From CAYFPS01 sp964345075 (GTDB lineage Bacteria > CAIWAD01): 64,000 nucleotides of DNA. The stretch covers positions 62,001-126,000 of the forward strand of contig CAYFPS010000008.1 in assembly GCA_964345075.1 (NCBI GenBank), given 5' to 3'. The position numbers were made by a program, and so were the translations under genes. The notes under the pieces were generated by a model. That model saw only the letters and a program-made list of their open reading frames with translations, did no database searches and was not told the DNA's origin. This document shows positions 29,770 to 39,174 of this stretch, piece after piece (the first letter of the stretch is position 1; each line of letters opens with the position of its first letter).

Positions 29770-31037
29770 CACGCTGGATATTCCTTGTCCTGCTTTTGCT
29801 CTTGATGCGCCTGATTGCAGCCGCCGGTTTTATCGGGAGCGAGTCCATCGGCTATCATGCATCCATGGCCTTTGGCTTTCTGGTGCTGGCGGGTTTTCTG
29901 GCGGGCGAACTGGCCCTCAAACTGCGCCTGCCGCGAATCTCGGGCTATCTGCTGGCGGGCATCCTTTGCGGACCGCAGCTGCTGGGTGTGCTGGATCAAC
30001 AAGTGGTGGATAACCTTGCGCCCATCGATCGTTTGGCGCTTTTCTTCATAGCGCTGACGGCAGGCGCCGAGCTGGATGCGGGCATGGTCCGGCGGCAGTG
30101 GAAGGCCGTGAGTGGCATCGCGCTGGCCCAGCTGATTCCCGGCGGCATTCTGGTGCTGGGTCTGATCTGGCTAACGGCCTCCTGGCTGCCCGTCTTTTCC
30201 GACTTGCACGGACTTTCGCTGGTGGCTGCGGCGGCCCTGATCGCCGTGGTCAGTACCGCCAAAAGTCCGGCAACCACGGTGGCCGTTATTGTTGAAACCG
30301 GCGCGCGCGGCCCCCTGCGTGACATGGCTCTGGCCGTCACCGTGCTGATGGATGTGCTGGTGATCATCGCGTTCAGTCTGGTGCTGGGCTGGTCGACCTC
30401 GCATCTGGGCGGCAGCGAGGCCTTCAGCCTCTGGCATGAGCTGAAGGCGCTGGGCATGAGCCTGCTCCTGGGCCTTGGCTGCGGTTTTCTGCTGGTCAGA
30501 ATTCTGGAGAAGGAGCAGGCCAACCTGCAGCTGCTCATCCTGCTGGGCGCCCTGCTGCTGGTGCAGCTCAGCCGCGATCTGCATCTGGATGCGCTGATGC
30601 TGGCCCTGAGTGCGGGTTTTGTGGTGGCCAATCGCTCCAGTTCCGGCCCGCGCTTCCTGCACGCGCTGGAAGATGTATCACAGCCGGTCTTTCTGGTTTT
30701 CTTTGGTCTGGCCGGCGCCGTGCTGGATCTTAACCTGCTGATGCAGATCTGGCCAGTTGCCCTGCTGCTGGTTGCTTTCCGCCTGTTGGCCAAGTGGAGC
30801 ACGGTGACGATTTCCGCGCGCATGTCGGGCCTGCCGGAACAGGTGCGTGATCGCGTCTGGATGAGCTTCCTGGGGCAGGCTGGTGTCAGTCTGGGCTTTG
30901 CAACACTCATCGCCTCACAGGTGCCGGGCATCGGCGCACAGCTGCGCGAGTTGATCGTGGCGGCTGTTGTGGTCAATCAGCTGATCGGCCCCGTGCTCTT
31001 CAAGCATGCCCTGGCCAGGGCCGGAGAGATTCCGTGA
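29766..31037 (+). CDS. Na+/H+ or K+/H+ antiporter (CPA2/KefB-type), second of two
   Basis: 423 residues with about 12 transmembrane helices. LPRISGYLLAGILCGPQLLG matches the N-terminal region of CPA2 antiporters, ALFFIALTAGAELD and STAKSPATTVAVI correspond to conserved helices, and TVLMDVLVIIAF holds the acidic residue expected in the transport site. There is no cytoplasmic regulatory domain. Its start overlaps the stop of the preceding paralogue. Tandem non-identical antiporter genes suggest paired subunits; this is inference. Confidence 0.8.
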   Translation: MTRWIFLVLLLLLMRLIAAAGFIGSESIGYHASMAFGFLVLAGFLAGELALKLRLPRISGYLLAGILCGPQLLGVLDQQVVDNLAPIDRLALFFIALTAGAELDAGMVRRQWKAVSGIALAQLIPGGILVLGLIWLTASWLPVFSDLHGLSLVAAAALIAVVSTAKSPATTVAVIVETGARGPLRDMALAVTVLMDVLVIIAFSLVLGWSTSHLGGSEAFSLWHELKALGMSLLLGLGCGFLLVRILEKEQANLQLLILLGALLLVQLSRDLHLDALMLALSAGFVVANRSSSGPRFLHALEDVSQPVFLVFFGLAGAVLDLNLLMQIWPVALLLVAFRLLAKWSTVTISARMSGLPEQVRDRVWMSFLGQAGVSLGFATLIASQVPGIGAQLRELIVAAVVVNQLIGPVLFKHALARAGEIP

Positions 31038-31334
31038 TAGCCGGAAGAAGCTCCCAGAGGCCAGTTACCAGTCGTTAGGCGTCAGTCGTTAGGCGTCAGG
31101 CGTTAGTCGTCAGGCGTTAGTCGTCAGGCGTTAGCCAGAAGAAGTCGTCAGCGGGCTAGTGGGGCAGTAGCCAGTTGCCAGTTTCCAGTTGCCAGCCAGA
31201 GCTCAGCAGGCCAGTGGGGCAGTTGTCGACGCAGTCGGCAAATGGCCCCTGGCGAAGTGCCGATTCATCGGCACGGCTCCGCTTCATGCCGACACTTCGG
31301 TATGAAGCGGACTGGCACCGAGCGCAGCCCACAA
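31038..31334. repeat. Repeat-rich spacer
   Basis: No gene. From 31068 to 31134 the GGCGTTAG/GGCGTCAG/TCGTTAG unit is repeated about eight times, followed by CCAGTTGCCAG-like units (31166-31195) and one copy of a longer dispersed repeat (31243-31286). Confidence 0.75.
31243..31286 (+). repeat. Dispersed 45-bp hairpin element, copy 1
   Basis: TGGCCCCTGGCGAAGTGCCG, a short loop, CGGCACGGCT and CCGCTTCA. The core GTGCCGAT/ATCGGCAC is a perfect stem. A diverged copy lies in inverse orientation at 58309-58353, 27 kb away. Confidence 0.65.
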
Positions 31335-31365
31335 CAAAAAAAGGCCCCCATTCAGGGAGCCTTTT
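31335..31365 (-). terminator. Rho-independent terminator of the 1,230-aa protein gene
   Basis: On the minus strand AAAAGGCTCCC pairs with GGGGGCCTTTT (one wobble) and is followed by a run of T. It starts about 20 bp after the stop codon. Confidence 0.85.
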
Positions 31366-31386
31366 CCATTGTCTGTCGTCGTGCGA

Positions 31387-34300
31387 TTACTTCAGCAGGA
31401 TCATCTTGTTGGCCTGGCTGAAGGACTCACTGTGCAGGCGGTAGACATAGCTGCCACTGGCCACCTGCTGACCGGCATCATTCGTGCCGTCCCACAGCAC
31501 CTGATGACGACCCCAGCTCATCTCTCCTGACAGCAGGGTGCGAACCTTCTGGCCCATCATGTTGTAGACGGCCAGCTCCACCGCTGTGTCCACAGGCAGC
31601 AGGAAGCTGATCGTGGTCACGGGGTTGAAGGGGTTTGGCACATTGCCCTCCAGCACAAAGTCGGCCGGACGATCGATGCTTTCCACGAAAACGCTTTGCT
31701 CGTAGAATTCACGGCTGCCGTCAAGGTCCACGGCCTCGATGCGGTAGCAGTAAATCTGACCGGGCTCGACGCTGGCATCACTGTAGCCGTAGTCCGTGGC
31801 TGCGCTGCTGTTTTCCTGCGCCTCCAGCTCGGGGTTCAGGTTCCAGTCGGCAATGGCCGAGAAGCTGCTGGAAGCAGGCTCCAGACCCATTTCAAGAGCA
31901 GGTGCGCGCCAGACCACGAAGCCCAGGCTGTTGACTTCCGACTCCGTGCGCCAGTTCAGCTCATTGCGGCCAAAGTCAGCTTCTGCCGTGAAAACACTGA
32001 TCTCGACGGGCAGGGTGTAGTCGCCCGCGGCGGCCGGCTCAGGCCAGTCACCACCAGCCGGGTAAATATCGTCCACCGAGCTCTGCAGCACAAAGACATT
32101 GTCACTGGTCAATTCCATACCCAGCGTCTGGTTGCCGGTTGCCGCGGCACTGATGTCCACGGTCAGCAGCAGATAGGTGGTGGTACCGTTTGTTACGGTC
32201 ACACTCAGGCCGGTGAAGGAAGGATTTACCGTTCCCGTTACCGAAGAGCCAACCTGCACATCCGTGCCGCTGTCGTAAACACCATTGCCATTGACATCGC
32301 GCCAGAGCTTGAAGCCGGAGACATGGGTGGTTGTCGCGTTAGACGATGAGGTCTTGGTGAAGTCCACGCGGTTGATCACGATTTCGGCACCGGGCTGCTC
32401 GGCTGTCAGCTGCAGCTGGGTCATTTCGTTGTTGGTGCTGCTGGGCATCATGCCACTGCCAACATCCACACCGGTCACGGAAAGGGTCGGGTTGACCACA
32501 TAGACCATGCGGTTGGAGGAGATCGGCTTGCCCTCGGGCGCATTGCCCTGGGCGTCGGTGCCGCCTACCCACCAGAACATGTAGTCGTAACCATTACCAG
32601 CCTGCATCTGGGTACTGTTGAGGTACTTGAAGATCAGACCGCTGTTGGTGGTCACGTTGGAGCTGCTCTGAACCGAGTAGCTACCATACTTGGTGGAGTC
32701 GTTGTCGAAGGCCCAGAAGACCGTCAGGGTCTCGCCATCTTCGTCGACATCAGCATAAAGAGCCAGTCCGGGATTGCCGGCTTCGCAATTCACGTGCGTG
32801 CGCCAGGCCGGATCGGCGTTGCTCAGCGTGGGAACATTCAGCGAGATCGTCTTGCTGCCGGTCGTGTTGGCGTTGTCCATGGTCACGCCGGCGATCGTAC
32901 CATTGATGGTGTAGGTAGCGGCAGTTGCCGTAAGCACCGTGCTCAGGGTGGTCAAATTGGCCACACCACTGCTGAAGTCACCGGCCTGATCCAGAACCGC
33001 ATCACCACGGCCAGCAATCTCGAGCGTGCCGCCACTGGACGTAACCGTCACATTGTTTGAAGAAGCATCGAAGCCGGTCACGATGTTTCCATAACCATCG
33101 CGCACGGTCACTGTGTTCGTTCCAGTCCAGACAACTGCCGACTCGGAGGTGGCGGCATCAACAGCGAAGACCAGATAATCGGCCTCTGCCGCGCTGATCG
33201 CCTGACTGCTGCTGGCAACGCCGCTCAGGGTCGGGCTACCGCTGTTGTCAGAAGCCGTAACCGTGCCGCCACTGGTCTCGTAGAAGACCACAGGCACGTT
33301 GGCGCTTGTTCCGTTGGTGAAAGAAATGCTGCCGTTGGCCCAGCTTCCACTTGTAACACCGTCAATGGTCGGGGCATTGCCCAGCGGGCTGCTTGAGGCA
33401 CTGGAGGCGAAGTCAATGTCGCGACTACCGGTTTCCGAAACCTTGTAATTGTTCGAGTCCACAATGTGCAGGACAACATTGTAGGAAGTACCGGCCGTCA
33501 GTGGCGAGGTGCTGCCCGTGATACCCGTTCCGTCTGAGAAGCTCTGACCCGGCATCTGAACCAGCAGCTGCGAAGCCGCGCCGGCGCCGATTGTGCATGC
33601 CAGCGTATCGGCAATCAGTCCAGCGGTGGCAGCACGAATATTGTGCGTGCCGATTGAGGTGCTGGCCATGTAGAAGGTCGCGTTGGTTGTGCCGTCAATG
33701 TCCACGACACTCGTGTTGCTGCCTTCCGGGCTTTCGCGGAAAGTGACCGTACCGCTGCCGGAGGTTTTGGTCAGGGAAACCGTGTGGGTGCCTGTTTCCG
33801 CATTACCGTAGGCGTCGTGAATCGTGACCGTGATCTGGTCTTCGTAGGTGTTGAGGGCCTGGTCAACGGTTCCAGCAAGCATCAGTCGCTGCTTCAACTG
33901 GAAGTCCGTGCTCATGGTGGAAGCCGTGCTCTGGCCATTGCTGTCGGTGGCCAGCAGGCGATAGTAATTGTACTCGGTGCCAATGGTCCAGCTGCCGCTG
34001 TAGTTGCTGTCGGCGGTATTGCTGTCCGTATTCAGGGCGGCCCAGCTGGTGCCATCCGTGGAGCCCTGCAGGGCAACACTGGCCATGGAGTTGTCCGTGG
34101 CAAAGGCGTCGGCCGTACCGGTCCAGTTGACCGTTCCACCGGAGAGGTCCGTTGTGGAGACAGGCAAGGTCATGGTCGGGTTGGCCGGGGGAATGCGCTC
34201 GGTTATCGTCACCGCTGTTTCGCCATCGGGCACTTCGTTGCCGGCGCCGTCCACCAGCATGGCGGCCTGAGCGTCACGATCGTAGGTGATGGTTCCCGTC

Positions 34301-35079
34301 CAGTAGCGATTGGGCAGGTTGCTGGCCAGCTCCAGGGTCCAGAGGGTACCTGAGGTCTGGGTCAGGCTGGTACCGGCAATCGAGCTGGTAATGCCACCGC
34401 CGGTCAGGGCAAAACTTGCGCCTGTATCACCGCCGGATTCGCTGACGTCTTCGCTCATGACGATGCGAACCGTGTTCAGAGCCGTGGCCCAGCAGCTGGC
34501 GTCCACCAGGGTGGGTTCAGTAGTATCGAATTCCATGTCGCCATAGGAGAAACCAACGCCCGTCAGGGTCTGGGTTCCGCTGTGGATGACCGGATAGGCA
34601 TCGGTAGCTACATAACCTTCGCCCTGCACAACATCAAAGCCCGGCGTCATCTGAATGCCGGTGAACTGGATCGTAAACGTTGAGTTTGCATTGTCCCAGT
34701 CAGGAGCCGTGAAGTTGAAGGTCACGCGCGTGCCGGAAACAGAAGCGCCACTGGTTGACACAGTGTGTGAAATATCAGCACCAAGCGAGTCCGGCGGCGT
34801 ATTGGAATTTTCAATCACATCAAGCTGTGAAGGCGGCGTGCCGAACCAGGTGGCCCCTGCAGGCAGGACAGCCGTGACTGTTACCGTTTCACCGGCGATA
34901 ATTGAGTTGTCACCTGTGCCTCCATCACCATGGAGGTACAAACTGTCCAGCGTGACTGTACGCATCTCCCCGATATCCACGGGCAGGTTGTTCGCCCAGT
35001 CCGCAAGTTCTGCTCGTGCAGCCCCTGCAGCAGCCAGACAAAGTGCTCCCGTGCATAGGATCCGTGCAAGACCTTTCAT
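31387..35079 (-). CDS. Large secreted multi-domain (Ig-like) protein with type IX-like sorting domain
   Basis: The start is ATG 35079 with AAGGGGGAAG just upstream and a signal peptide (MKGLARILCTGALCLAAAGA). About 1,230 residues, rich in Thr, Ser and Gly. Several segments look like bacterial Ig-like domains (QITVTIHDAYGNAETGTHTV, NTVTVRDGYGNIVTGFDASS), and one resembles a dockerin or EF-type loop (DVNGNGVYDSGTDVQVG). The C terminus is a FlgD-type Ig/sorting domain (GNVPNPFNPVTTISFLLP, ending in KMILLK). It probably is an adhesive or structural surface protein. No catalytic motif seen. Confidence 0.8.
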   Translation of the reverse strand: MKGLARILCTGALCLAAAGAARAELADWANNLPVDIGEMRTVTLDSLYLHGDGGTGDNSIIAGETVTVTAVLPAGATWFGTPPSQLDVIENSNTPPDSLGADISHTVSTSGASVSGTRVTFNFTAPDWDNANSTFTIQFTGIQMTPGFDVVQGEGYVATDAYPVIHSGTQTLTGVGFSYGDMEFDTTEPTLVDASCWATALNTVRIVMSEDVSESGGDTGASFALTGGGITSSIAGTSLTQTSGTLWTLELASNLPNRYWTGTITYDRDAQAAMLVDGAGNEVPDGETAVTITERIPPANPTMTLPVSTTDLSGGTVNWTGTADAFATDNSMASVALQGSTDGTSWAALNTDSNTADSNYSGSWTIGTEYNYYRLLATDSNGQSTASTMSTDFQLKQRLMLAGTVDQALNTYEDQITVTIHDAYGNAETGTHTVSLTKTSGSGTVTFRESPEGSNTSVVDIDGTTNATFYMASTSIGTHNIRAATAGLIADTLACTIGAGAASQLLVQMPGQSFSDGTGITGSTSPLTAGTSYNVVLHIVDSNNYKVSETGSRDIDFASSASSSPLGNAPTIDGVTSGSWANGSISFTNGTSANVPVVFYETSGGTVTASDNSGSPTLSGVASSSQAISAAEADYLVFAVDAATSESAVVWTGTNTVTVRDGYGNIVTGFDASSNNVTVTSSGGTLEIAGRGDAVLDQAGDFSSGVANLTTLSTVLTATAATYTINGTIAGVTMDNANTTGSKTISLNVPTLSNADPAWRTHVNCEAGNPGLALYADVDEDGETLTVFWAFDNDSTKYGSYSVQSSSNVTTNSGLIFKYLNSTQMQAGNGYDYMFWWVGGTDAQGNAPEGKPISSNRMVYVVNPTLSVTGVDVGSGMMPSSTNNEMTQLQLTAEQPGAEIVINRVDFTKTSSSNATTTHVSGFKLWRDVNGNGVYDSGTDVQVGSSVTGTVNPSFTGLSVTVTNGTTTYLLLTVDISAAATGNQTLGMELTSDNVFVLQSSVDDIYPAGGDWPEPAAAGDYTLPVEISVFTAEADFGRNELNWRTESEVNSLGFVVWRAPALEMGLEPASSSFSAIADWNLNPELEAQENSSAATDYGYSDASVEPGQIYCYRIEAVDLDGSREFYEQSVFVESIDRPADFVLEGNVPNPFNPVTTISFLLPVDTAVELAVYNMMGQKVRTLLSGEMSWGRHQVLWDGTNDAGQQVASGSYVYRLHSESFSQANKMILLK

Positions 35080-35383
35080 TCTTCCCCCTTGGCCGTCCGG
35101 CAACATTCAGTTTTATGGAATACGGTGTGTTTCAAACGACGATTCATGAAGGTAATTGTCTGATGAATTTTGATCAAGTGCTTTCCCTATTAATGAAGGC
35201 TGTGTTTTCAGCTGCAAAGATGCTTGCTGAAAGGCTTCCCGAGTGTGATTGGCGACACGAATGGCATGTGATCTGAAGGGGGGATTTTAACATGTATCGG
35301 CAGGAAGCTGCTTGAACTGAAGCTGAATAGGAGAAAGACAGAAGGATTGTTCTTTGCTGTTGCCTTCGTATATTTCGAGACTT
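35080..35383. promoter_or_regulatory. Divergent spacer between the surface protein gene and the yceD-rpmF-fab cluster
   Basis: About 300 bp that should hold promoters for both directions. It is more AT-rich than its surroundings. No -35/-10 pair stands out enough to mark, and no gene is supported. Confidence 0.35.
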
Positions 35384-35879
35384 ATGCGCATTTCAGTCCT
35401 CGATCTTCGCCGCGGAGCCAGTGCTTTTGCTGCCGAGCTTGACGCCGGGCAACTTGAGCTTACTGTCGAGCGCTTTCCTGAGCCGATTCGGCTTGAGGTC
35501 AAGGTGCACGAGCAGGATGGCGGCTGGCTGCTCGAGCTGGATGTCCATGCAGTCTGGACTCGCGAATGCGATCGCTGCCTGAGCGAGGCCAGAAGTGAAA
35601 GCCAGCTTGCGGAGACGCTGCTGGTGCTGGACAAGGGCCACCAGGATGCCGAGCGTGATGATCGTCGAAAATGACGATGCGGAGCTGGACCTGCTGCCTT
35701 CGGTGCGTGAAGCCCTGCTGCTGGATCAGCCGGAATATGTCCTGTGCAGCGATCAATGCCAGGGCCTTTGCCCGAGCTGTGGCTGCAACTGGAACGAGGC
35801 CGAATGCGCCTGTGATGAAATTCGCCCGGATTCGCCCTTTGCAGGGCTTGAACAATTGAAAACTGACGAGACAGAATAA
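35384..35879 (+). CDS. yceD: YceD/DUF177 family protein (apparent frameshift)
   Basis: The start ATG 35384 gives MRISVLDLRRGASAF. The N half ends TRECDRCLSEARSESQLAET, the typical first Cys pair of DUF177. The frame then meets AAA-TGA-C at 35669-35675, and the family C half (DLLPSVREALLLD, then CSDQCQGLCPSCGCNWN) continues in the +1 frame to a TAA at 35879. One extra A in the AAAA run at 35668-35671 explains this. AAA-TGA-C also resembles a shift-prone stop context, but an error is likelier. YceD is conserved next to rpmF and has been linked to 23S rRNA metabolism. The next gene is rpmF, as expected. Confidence 0.8.
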
Positions 35880-35889
35880 GGAAACGATC

Positions 35890-36066
35890 ATGCCAGTCCC
35901 GAAAAAGAAAACCGCCAAGGCACGCCGCGATCAGCGCCGCTCCCACCACGCCCTGAAGGCCGTTGGTGTCTCTACCTGCCCGCAGTGCGGCCAGCCCAAG
36001 CTGTCCCATCGCGTCTGCCCCAATTGCGGCTTTTACAAGGGTCGCAAGATTCAGATCGTCGACTGA
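35890..36066 (+). CDS. rpmF: 50S ribosomal protein L32
   Basis: 58 residues beginning MPVPKKKTAKARRDQRRSHH, with two zinc-ligand pairs CPQCGQPK and CPNCGFYKGR, as in the zinc-binding form of L32. AAGGAAACGATC precedes the ATG. It sits 10 bp after yceD in the usual order. plsX, which normally follows, is missing, and fabH comes next. Confidence 0.96.
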   Translation: MPVPKKKTAKARRDQRRSHHALKAVGVSTCPQCGQPKLSHRVCPNCGFYKGRKIQIVD

Positions 36067-36086
36067 TCCCAGCCCAGAATGATGCA

Positions 36087-36111
36087 GGATCCCGGGTACA
36101 GCCCGGGATCC
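36087..36111 (+). terminator. Strong hairpin between rpmF and fabH
   Basis: A perfect 10-bp stem GGATCCCGGG/CCCGGGATCC with loop TACAG. No T-run follows (CCATTTG), so it may act as an RNA processing or attenuation structure rather than a full terminator. Confidence 0.55.
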
Positions 36112-36148
36112 CCATTTGCCGGAAGACCGGCTAATTCAAAGGGAAGCA

Positions 36149-37135
36149 ATGCGAGCCAGAATTCTTGGTACAGGCCGTGCCGTTGCGCCGACCTGCCTGA
36201 GCAACGAAGATCTTGCGCGCATGGTGGACACCACCGATGAGTGGATCACCTCGCGAACGGGCATCAAGCAGCGCTATGTCGTTGGCGAAAACGACGATGT
36301 TGTCACTTCGGACCTGTGTGCGGAGGCCGCAAAAAAGGCCCTGGACAAGGCAGGTCTTGCCGCCGAAGAGATCGACCTGATTCTGGTCGGCACAGTGACG
36401 GGCGACTGCAAGTTTCCAGCCACCGCCATTTTCACCCAGGCCAAGATCGGTGCCACCAATGCCGCCGCCATGGATGTCTCCGCTGCTTGCAGTGGTTTCG
36501 TCTACGCACTGGAGTTGGCTGATGCTTTGATCGCCACCGGCAAGAAGAAGCACGTACTGATCATCGGTGCGGAAATCCTGACCAGCATGGTCGACTGGGA
36601 CGATCGCTCCACCTGCGTGCTCTTTGGTGATGCCGCCGGCGCAGCCATTCTGGGGCCCTGCGAAGAAGAGGATCAGGGTGTGCTGGCCACCTACACCAAA
36701 TCCAACGGTGATCTGGCCGAACTGCTCTGGACACCGGGCTGCGGCAGCCTGCGCCGCCTGAGCCCCGAGTCGCTTGAGAGCAAGGATCACACCATTCATA
36801 TGCAGGGCCGTCATGTCTACGTGAATGCGGTCAAGTGCATGGCCGATGCCACACAGCAGGCGCTGGATCTGGCGGGCCTTCAGCCGGCCGACATCGATCT
36901 GCTGGTGCCCCATCAGGCCAATGTCCGCATTATTCAGGCCACCTGCGAGCGCTTCGGCTTTCCCATGGAAAAAACCATGGTCAACGTGGACCGCTACGGC
37001 AACACCTCGGCCGCCTCGATTCCCATCGCCCTGGACGAAGCCATTGAACTGGGCCGCGTCAAGGCGGGTGATCGTGTGCTGATGACCGTCTTTGGAGGCG
37101 GCTTCACCTGGGCTTCGGCTGTGGTTCGGCTCTAG
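36149..37135 (+). CDS. fabH: Beta-ketoacyl-ACP synthase III
   Basis: 328 residues from ATG 36149 (AAAGGGAAGC upstream). It starts fatty acid synthesis by condensing acetyl-CoA with malonyl-ACP. Catalytic Cys114 is in SAACSGFVYAL, the His is in VPHQANVRI, and the Asn is in YGNTSAASIPIALDEA. The end FGGGFTWASAVVRL is canonical. It is the first gene of a fabH-fabD-fabG-acpP-fabF run. Confidence 0.96.
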   Translation: MRARILGTGRAVAPTCLSNEDLARMVDTTDEWITSRTGIKQRYVVGENDDVVTSDLCAEAAKKALDKAGLAAEEIDLILVGTVTGDCKFPATAIFTQAKIGATNAAAMDVSAACSGFVYALELADALIATGKKKHVLIIGAEILTSMVDWDDRSTCVLFGDAAGAAILGPCEEEDQGVLATYTKSNGDLAELLWTPGCGSLRRLSPESLESKDHTIHMQGRHVYVNAVKCMADATQQALDLAGLQPADIDLLVPHQANVRIIQATCERFGFPMEKTMVNVDRYGNTSAASIPIALDEAIELGRVKAGDRVLMTVFGGGFTWASAVVRL

Positions 37136-37142
37136 GAGAAGC

Positions 37143-38072
37143 ATGACTTTCTGGATTTTCCCCGGTCAGGGTGCCCAGTATGTGGGCATGGCCTTCGATT
37201 TGATCAGCCAGTCGAGCGCGGTGCGCGAGCTCTTTCTCGCAGCATCAAAGCGTGTTGATGCGGATTTCATCAGCCTTGTATCACAGGGCCCGGCTGAAGA
37301 GCTGGTCAAGACCTCCAATACTCAGCCCTGCATCTACCTGCACAGTCTGGCTCTGGCACTCCTGCTCAAGGAGAAGGGCCTGGCGCCATCGGCCGTTGCC
37401 GGTCACAGTCTTGGCGAATACAGCGCGCTGGCCGCCGCCGGCTGGATCGATCCGCTGGATGGTCTCGAACTCGTGCGCCTGCGCGGTCAGGCCATGTATC
37501 AGGCAGGTCTCGATCTTCCCGGCACCATGGCCGCCGTGATCGGCATGGAGGGCGAAGATGTCGCCCGTCACTGTACCACACTGGCGAAAGAAGGTCTTGT
37601 GATACAAGCCGCCAATTTCAACTGCCCCGGTCAGGTCGCGATCAGCGGCAGTCTGGATGGTGTATCACGGGCGGAAGTCTACCTGAAGGAACAGGGCGCG
37701 CGCATGATCAAGCGCCTGGAAGTTTCCGGTGCTTTCCACAGCCCGCTGATGGAGCCCGCTCGCGAAAAGCTGGCTACGGCACTGGCGGAGCTTGAGATTC
37801 GCCCGGGCCTGGCTCCTGTCTACTGCAATGTTACCGGCAGGGCGGTCAGTGATCCGGAAGAACTTCGTGCCCTGCTGATTCGTCAGTTGACTGAGACCGT
37901 ACGCTGGGAACCCTCCATGCGCAGTGCGCTGGCTGACGGCTACACGAATTTCATCGAACTGGGGCCGGGCAAGGTTCTAAGCGGCCTGATGCGCCGCATA
38001 GACAAATCGGCCGAAGTCAAGGCGATTGACACCTGGGCCGAGTTCCAGAGTTTTACTGGAGAAGAGGCATGA
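37143..38072 (+). CDS. fabD: Malonyl-CoA:ACP transacylase
   Basis: 309 residues from ATG 37143. It loads malonyl groups onto ACP. FPGQGAQYVGM opens the protein, the nucleophile Ser89 is in GHSLGEYSALAAAG, and the catalytic His is in GAFHSPLMEPA. It lies 7 bp after fabH and overlaps fabG by four bases. Three GTGATACA octamers lie within this gene (37277, 37599, 37661). Confidence 0.96.
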   Translation: MTFWIFPGQGAQYVGMAFDLISQSSAVRELFLAASKRVDADFISLVSQGPAEELVKTSNTQPCIYLHSLALALLLKEKGLAPSAVAGHSLGEYSALAAAGWIDPLDGLELVRLRGQAMYQAGLDLPGTMAAVIGMEGEDVARHCTTLAKEGLVIQAANFNCPGQVAISGSLDGVSRAEVYLKEQGARMIKRLEVSGAFHSPLMEPAREKLATALAELEIRPGLAPVYCNVTGRAVSDPEELRALLIRQLTETVRWEPSMRSALADGYTNFIELGPGKVLSGLMRRIDKSAEVKAIDTWAEFQSFTGEEA

Positions 38073-38794
38073 GCCGAATCGTTCTTGTAACCGGCGGAAC
38101 CCGCGGTATCGGGGCCGGCATTGTGAAGCGTTTTCTGGAAGCCGGTGACCGTGTCTGGTTCACGGGCCGCTCGGAGGATAGCGTCAAGGCTGCGCAGGCC
38201 GCGTTTGGAGAAGGCTCCGTCGGGCGGGCCTGCGACATGGCCGACCCAAAGGCCTGCGAGACGCTGGCAACAGAACTGCTGGCCGCTGAAGGCCGGATCG
38301 ATGTGGTGGTCAATAACGCCGGAATCACCCGTGATACACTCATGATGCGCATGTCGGGCGAACAGTGGGACGAGGTGATCTCGACCAACCTGAGTGGCCC
38401 GTTCTACCTGATTCGCCACTTCGTCAAAAGCATGATGAAGCAGCGCGCGGGCAGCATCATCAATTTGAGCAGTGTCGTGGCCTACACGGGAAATCCCGGT
38501 CAGGCCAACTACACGGCCGCCAAGGCCGGACTTTTGGGCTTCACACGGAGTCTGGCGCTGGAACTGGGTGGCAGGGGCGTGCGCGTCAATGCCGTTGCGC
38601 CCGGTTACATTGACACCGACATGACGGCGGCCATTCCGGAAGCCGGGCAGGAGGCGCTCAAGAGCAAGATTCCCCTGGGGCGAACCGGGCAGGCAGAGGA
38701 CATTGCCGCCGCCTGCTTCTTCCTTGCCGGGGATGATGCCGCCTACATCACGGGGCAGTGCCTCAGGGTCGATGGCGGTTTGACGGTAAGCTGA
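38069..38794 (+). CDS. fabG: 3-oxoacyl-ACP reductase
   Basis: A 241-residue short-chain dehydrogenase that reduces beta-ketoacyl-ACP with NADPH. The cofactor motif is TGGTRGIG, then NNAG, and the catalytic Tyr148/Lys152 are in NYTAAKAG. The C terminus YITGQCLRVDGGL is typical of FabG. It is translationally coupled to fabD. Confidence 0.95.
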   Translation: MSRIVLVTGGTRGIGAGIVKRFLEAGDRVWFTGRSEDSVKAAQAAFGEGSVGRACDMADPKACETLATELLAAEGRIDVVVNNAGITRDTLMMRMSGEQWDEVISTNLSGPFYLIRHFVKSMMKQRAGSIINLSSVVAYTGNPGQANYTAAKAGLLGFTRSLALELGGRGVRVNAVAPGYIDTDMTAAIPEAGQEALKSKIPLGRTGQAEDIAAACFFLAGDDAAYITGQCLRVDGGLTVS

Positions 38795-38870
38795 ATTTCG
38801 AATCTGGCGCATAGGCGTCAGGCTCGTTACCTTGGTCACACTCAACATCAGTACAGAAACGGGAGACACC

Positions 38871-39107
38871 ATGTCCCAGCACTTTGACAAGGTCAAGAAC
38901 ATCATCCTCGAGGTCCTGGACCTGGACGATGAGAGCAAGGTCACGATGGACGCCAGCTTCGACAACGATCTGGGTGCCGATTCCATCGCCAAGTTCGAGC
39001 TGATCGACATGCTCGAGAAGGAATACGACCTCGAGATCAGCGACGAGACTGCCCAGACCCTGACCACTGTGAAGGCTGTCTGCGACTTCCTGGACAACCA
39101 GGGATAA
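38871..39107 (+). CDS. acpP: Acyl carrier protein
   Basis: 78 residues, strongly acidic. Ser38 in LGADSIAKFELID is the 4'-phosphopantetheine attachment site; DSI replaces the common DSL. A good GGGAGACACC site precedes the ATG at 38871. A terminator follows, so acpP can be made in excess of the downstream fabF. Confidence 0.95.
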   Translation: MSQHFDKVKNIILEVLDLDDESKVTMDASFDNDLGADSIAKFELIDMLEKEYDLEISDETAQTLTTVKAVCDFLDNQG

Positions 39108-39122
39108 ATCGACGAATAGAGC

Positions 39123-39149
39123 GGGAGCGGTTTCGGCCGCTCCCTTTCT
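39123..39149 (+). terminator. Hairpin terminator after acpP
   Basis: Stem GGGAGCGG/CCGCTCCC with a 6-nt loop, then TTTCT. It lies between acpP and fabF and probably allows partial readthrough. Confidence 0.7.
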
Positions 39150-39174
39150 GGTTCTTGAATCTGAAGGAGCGTGT

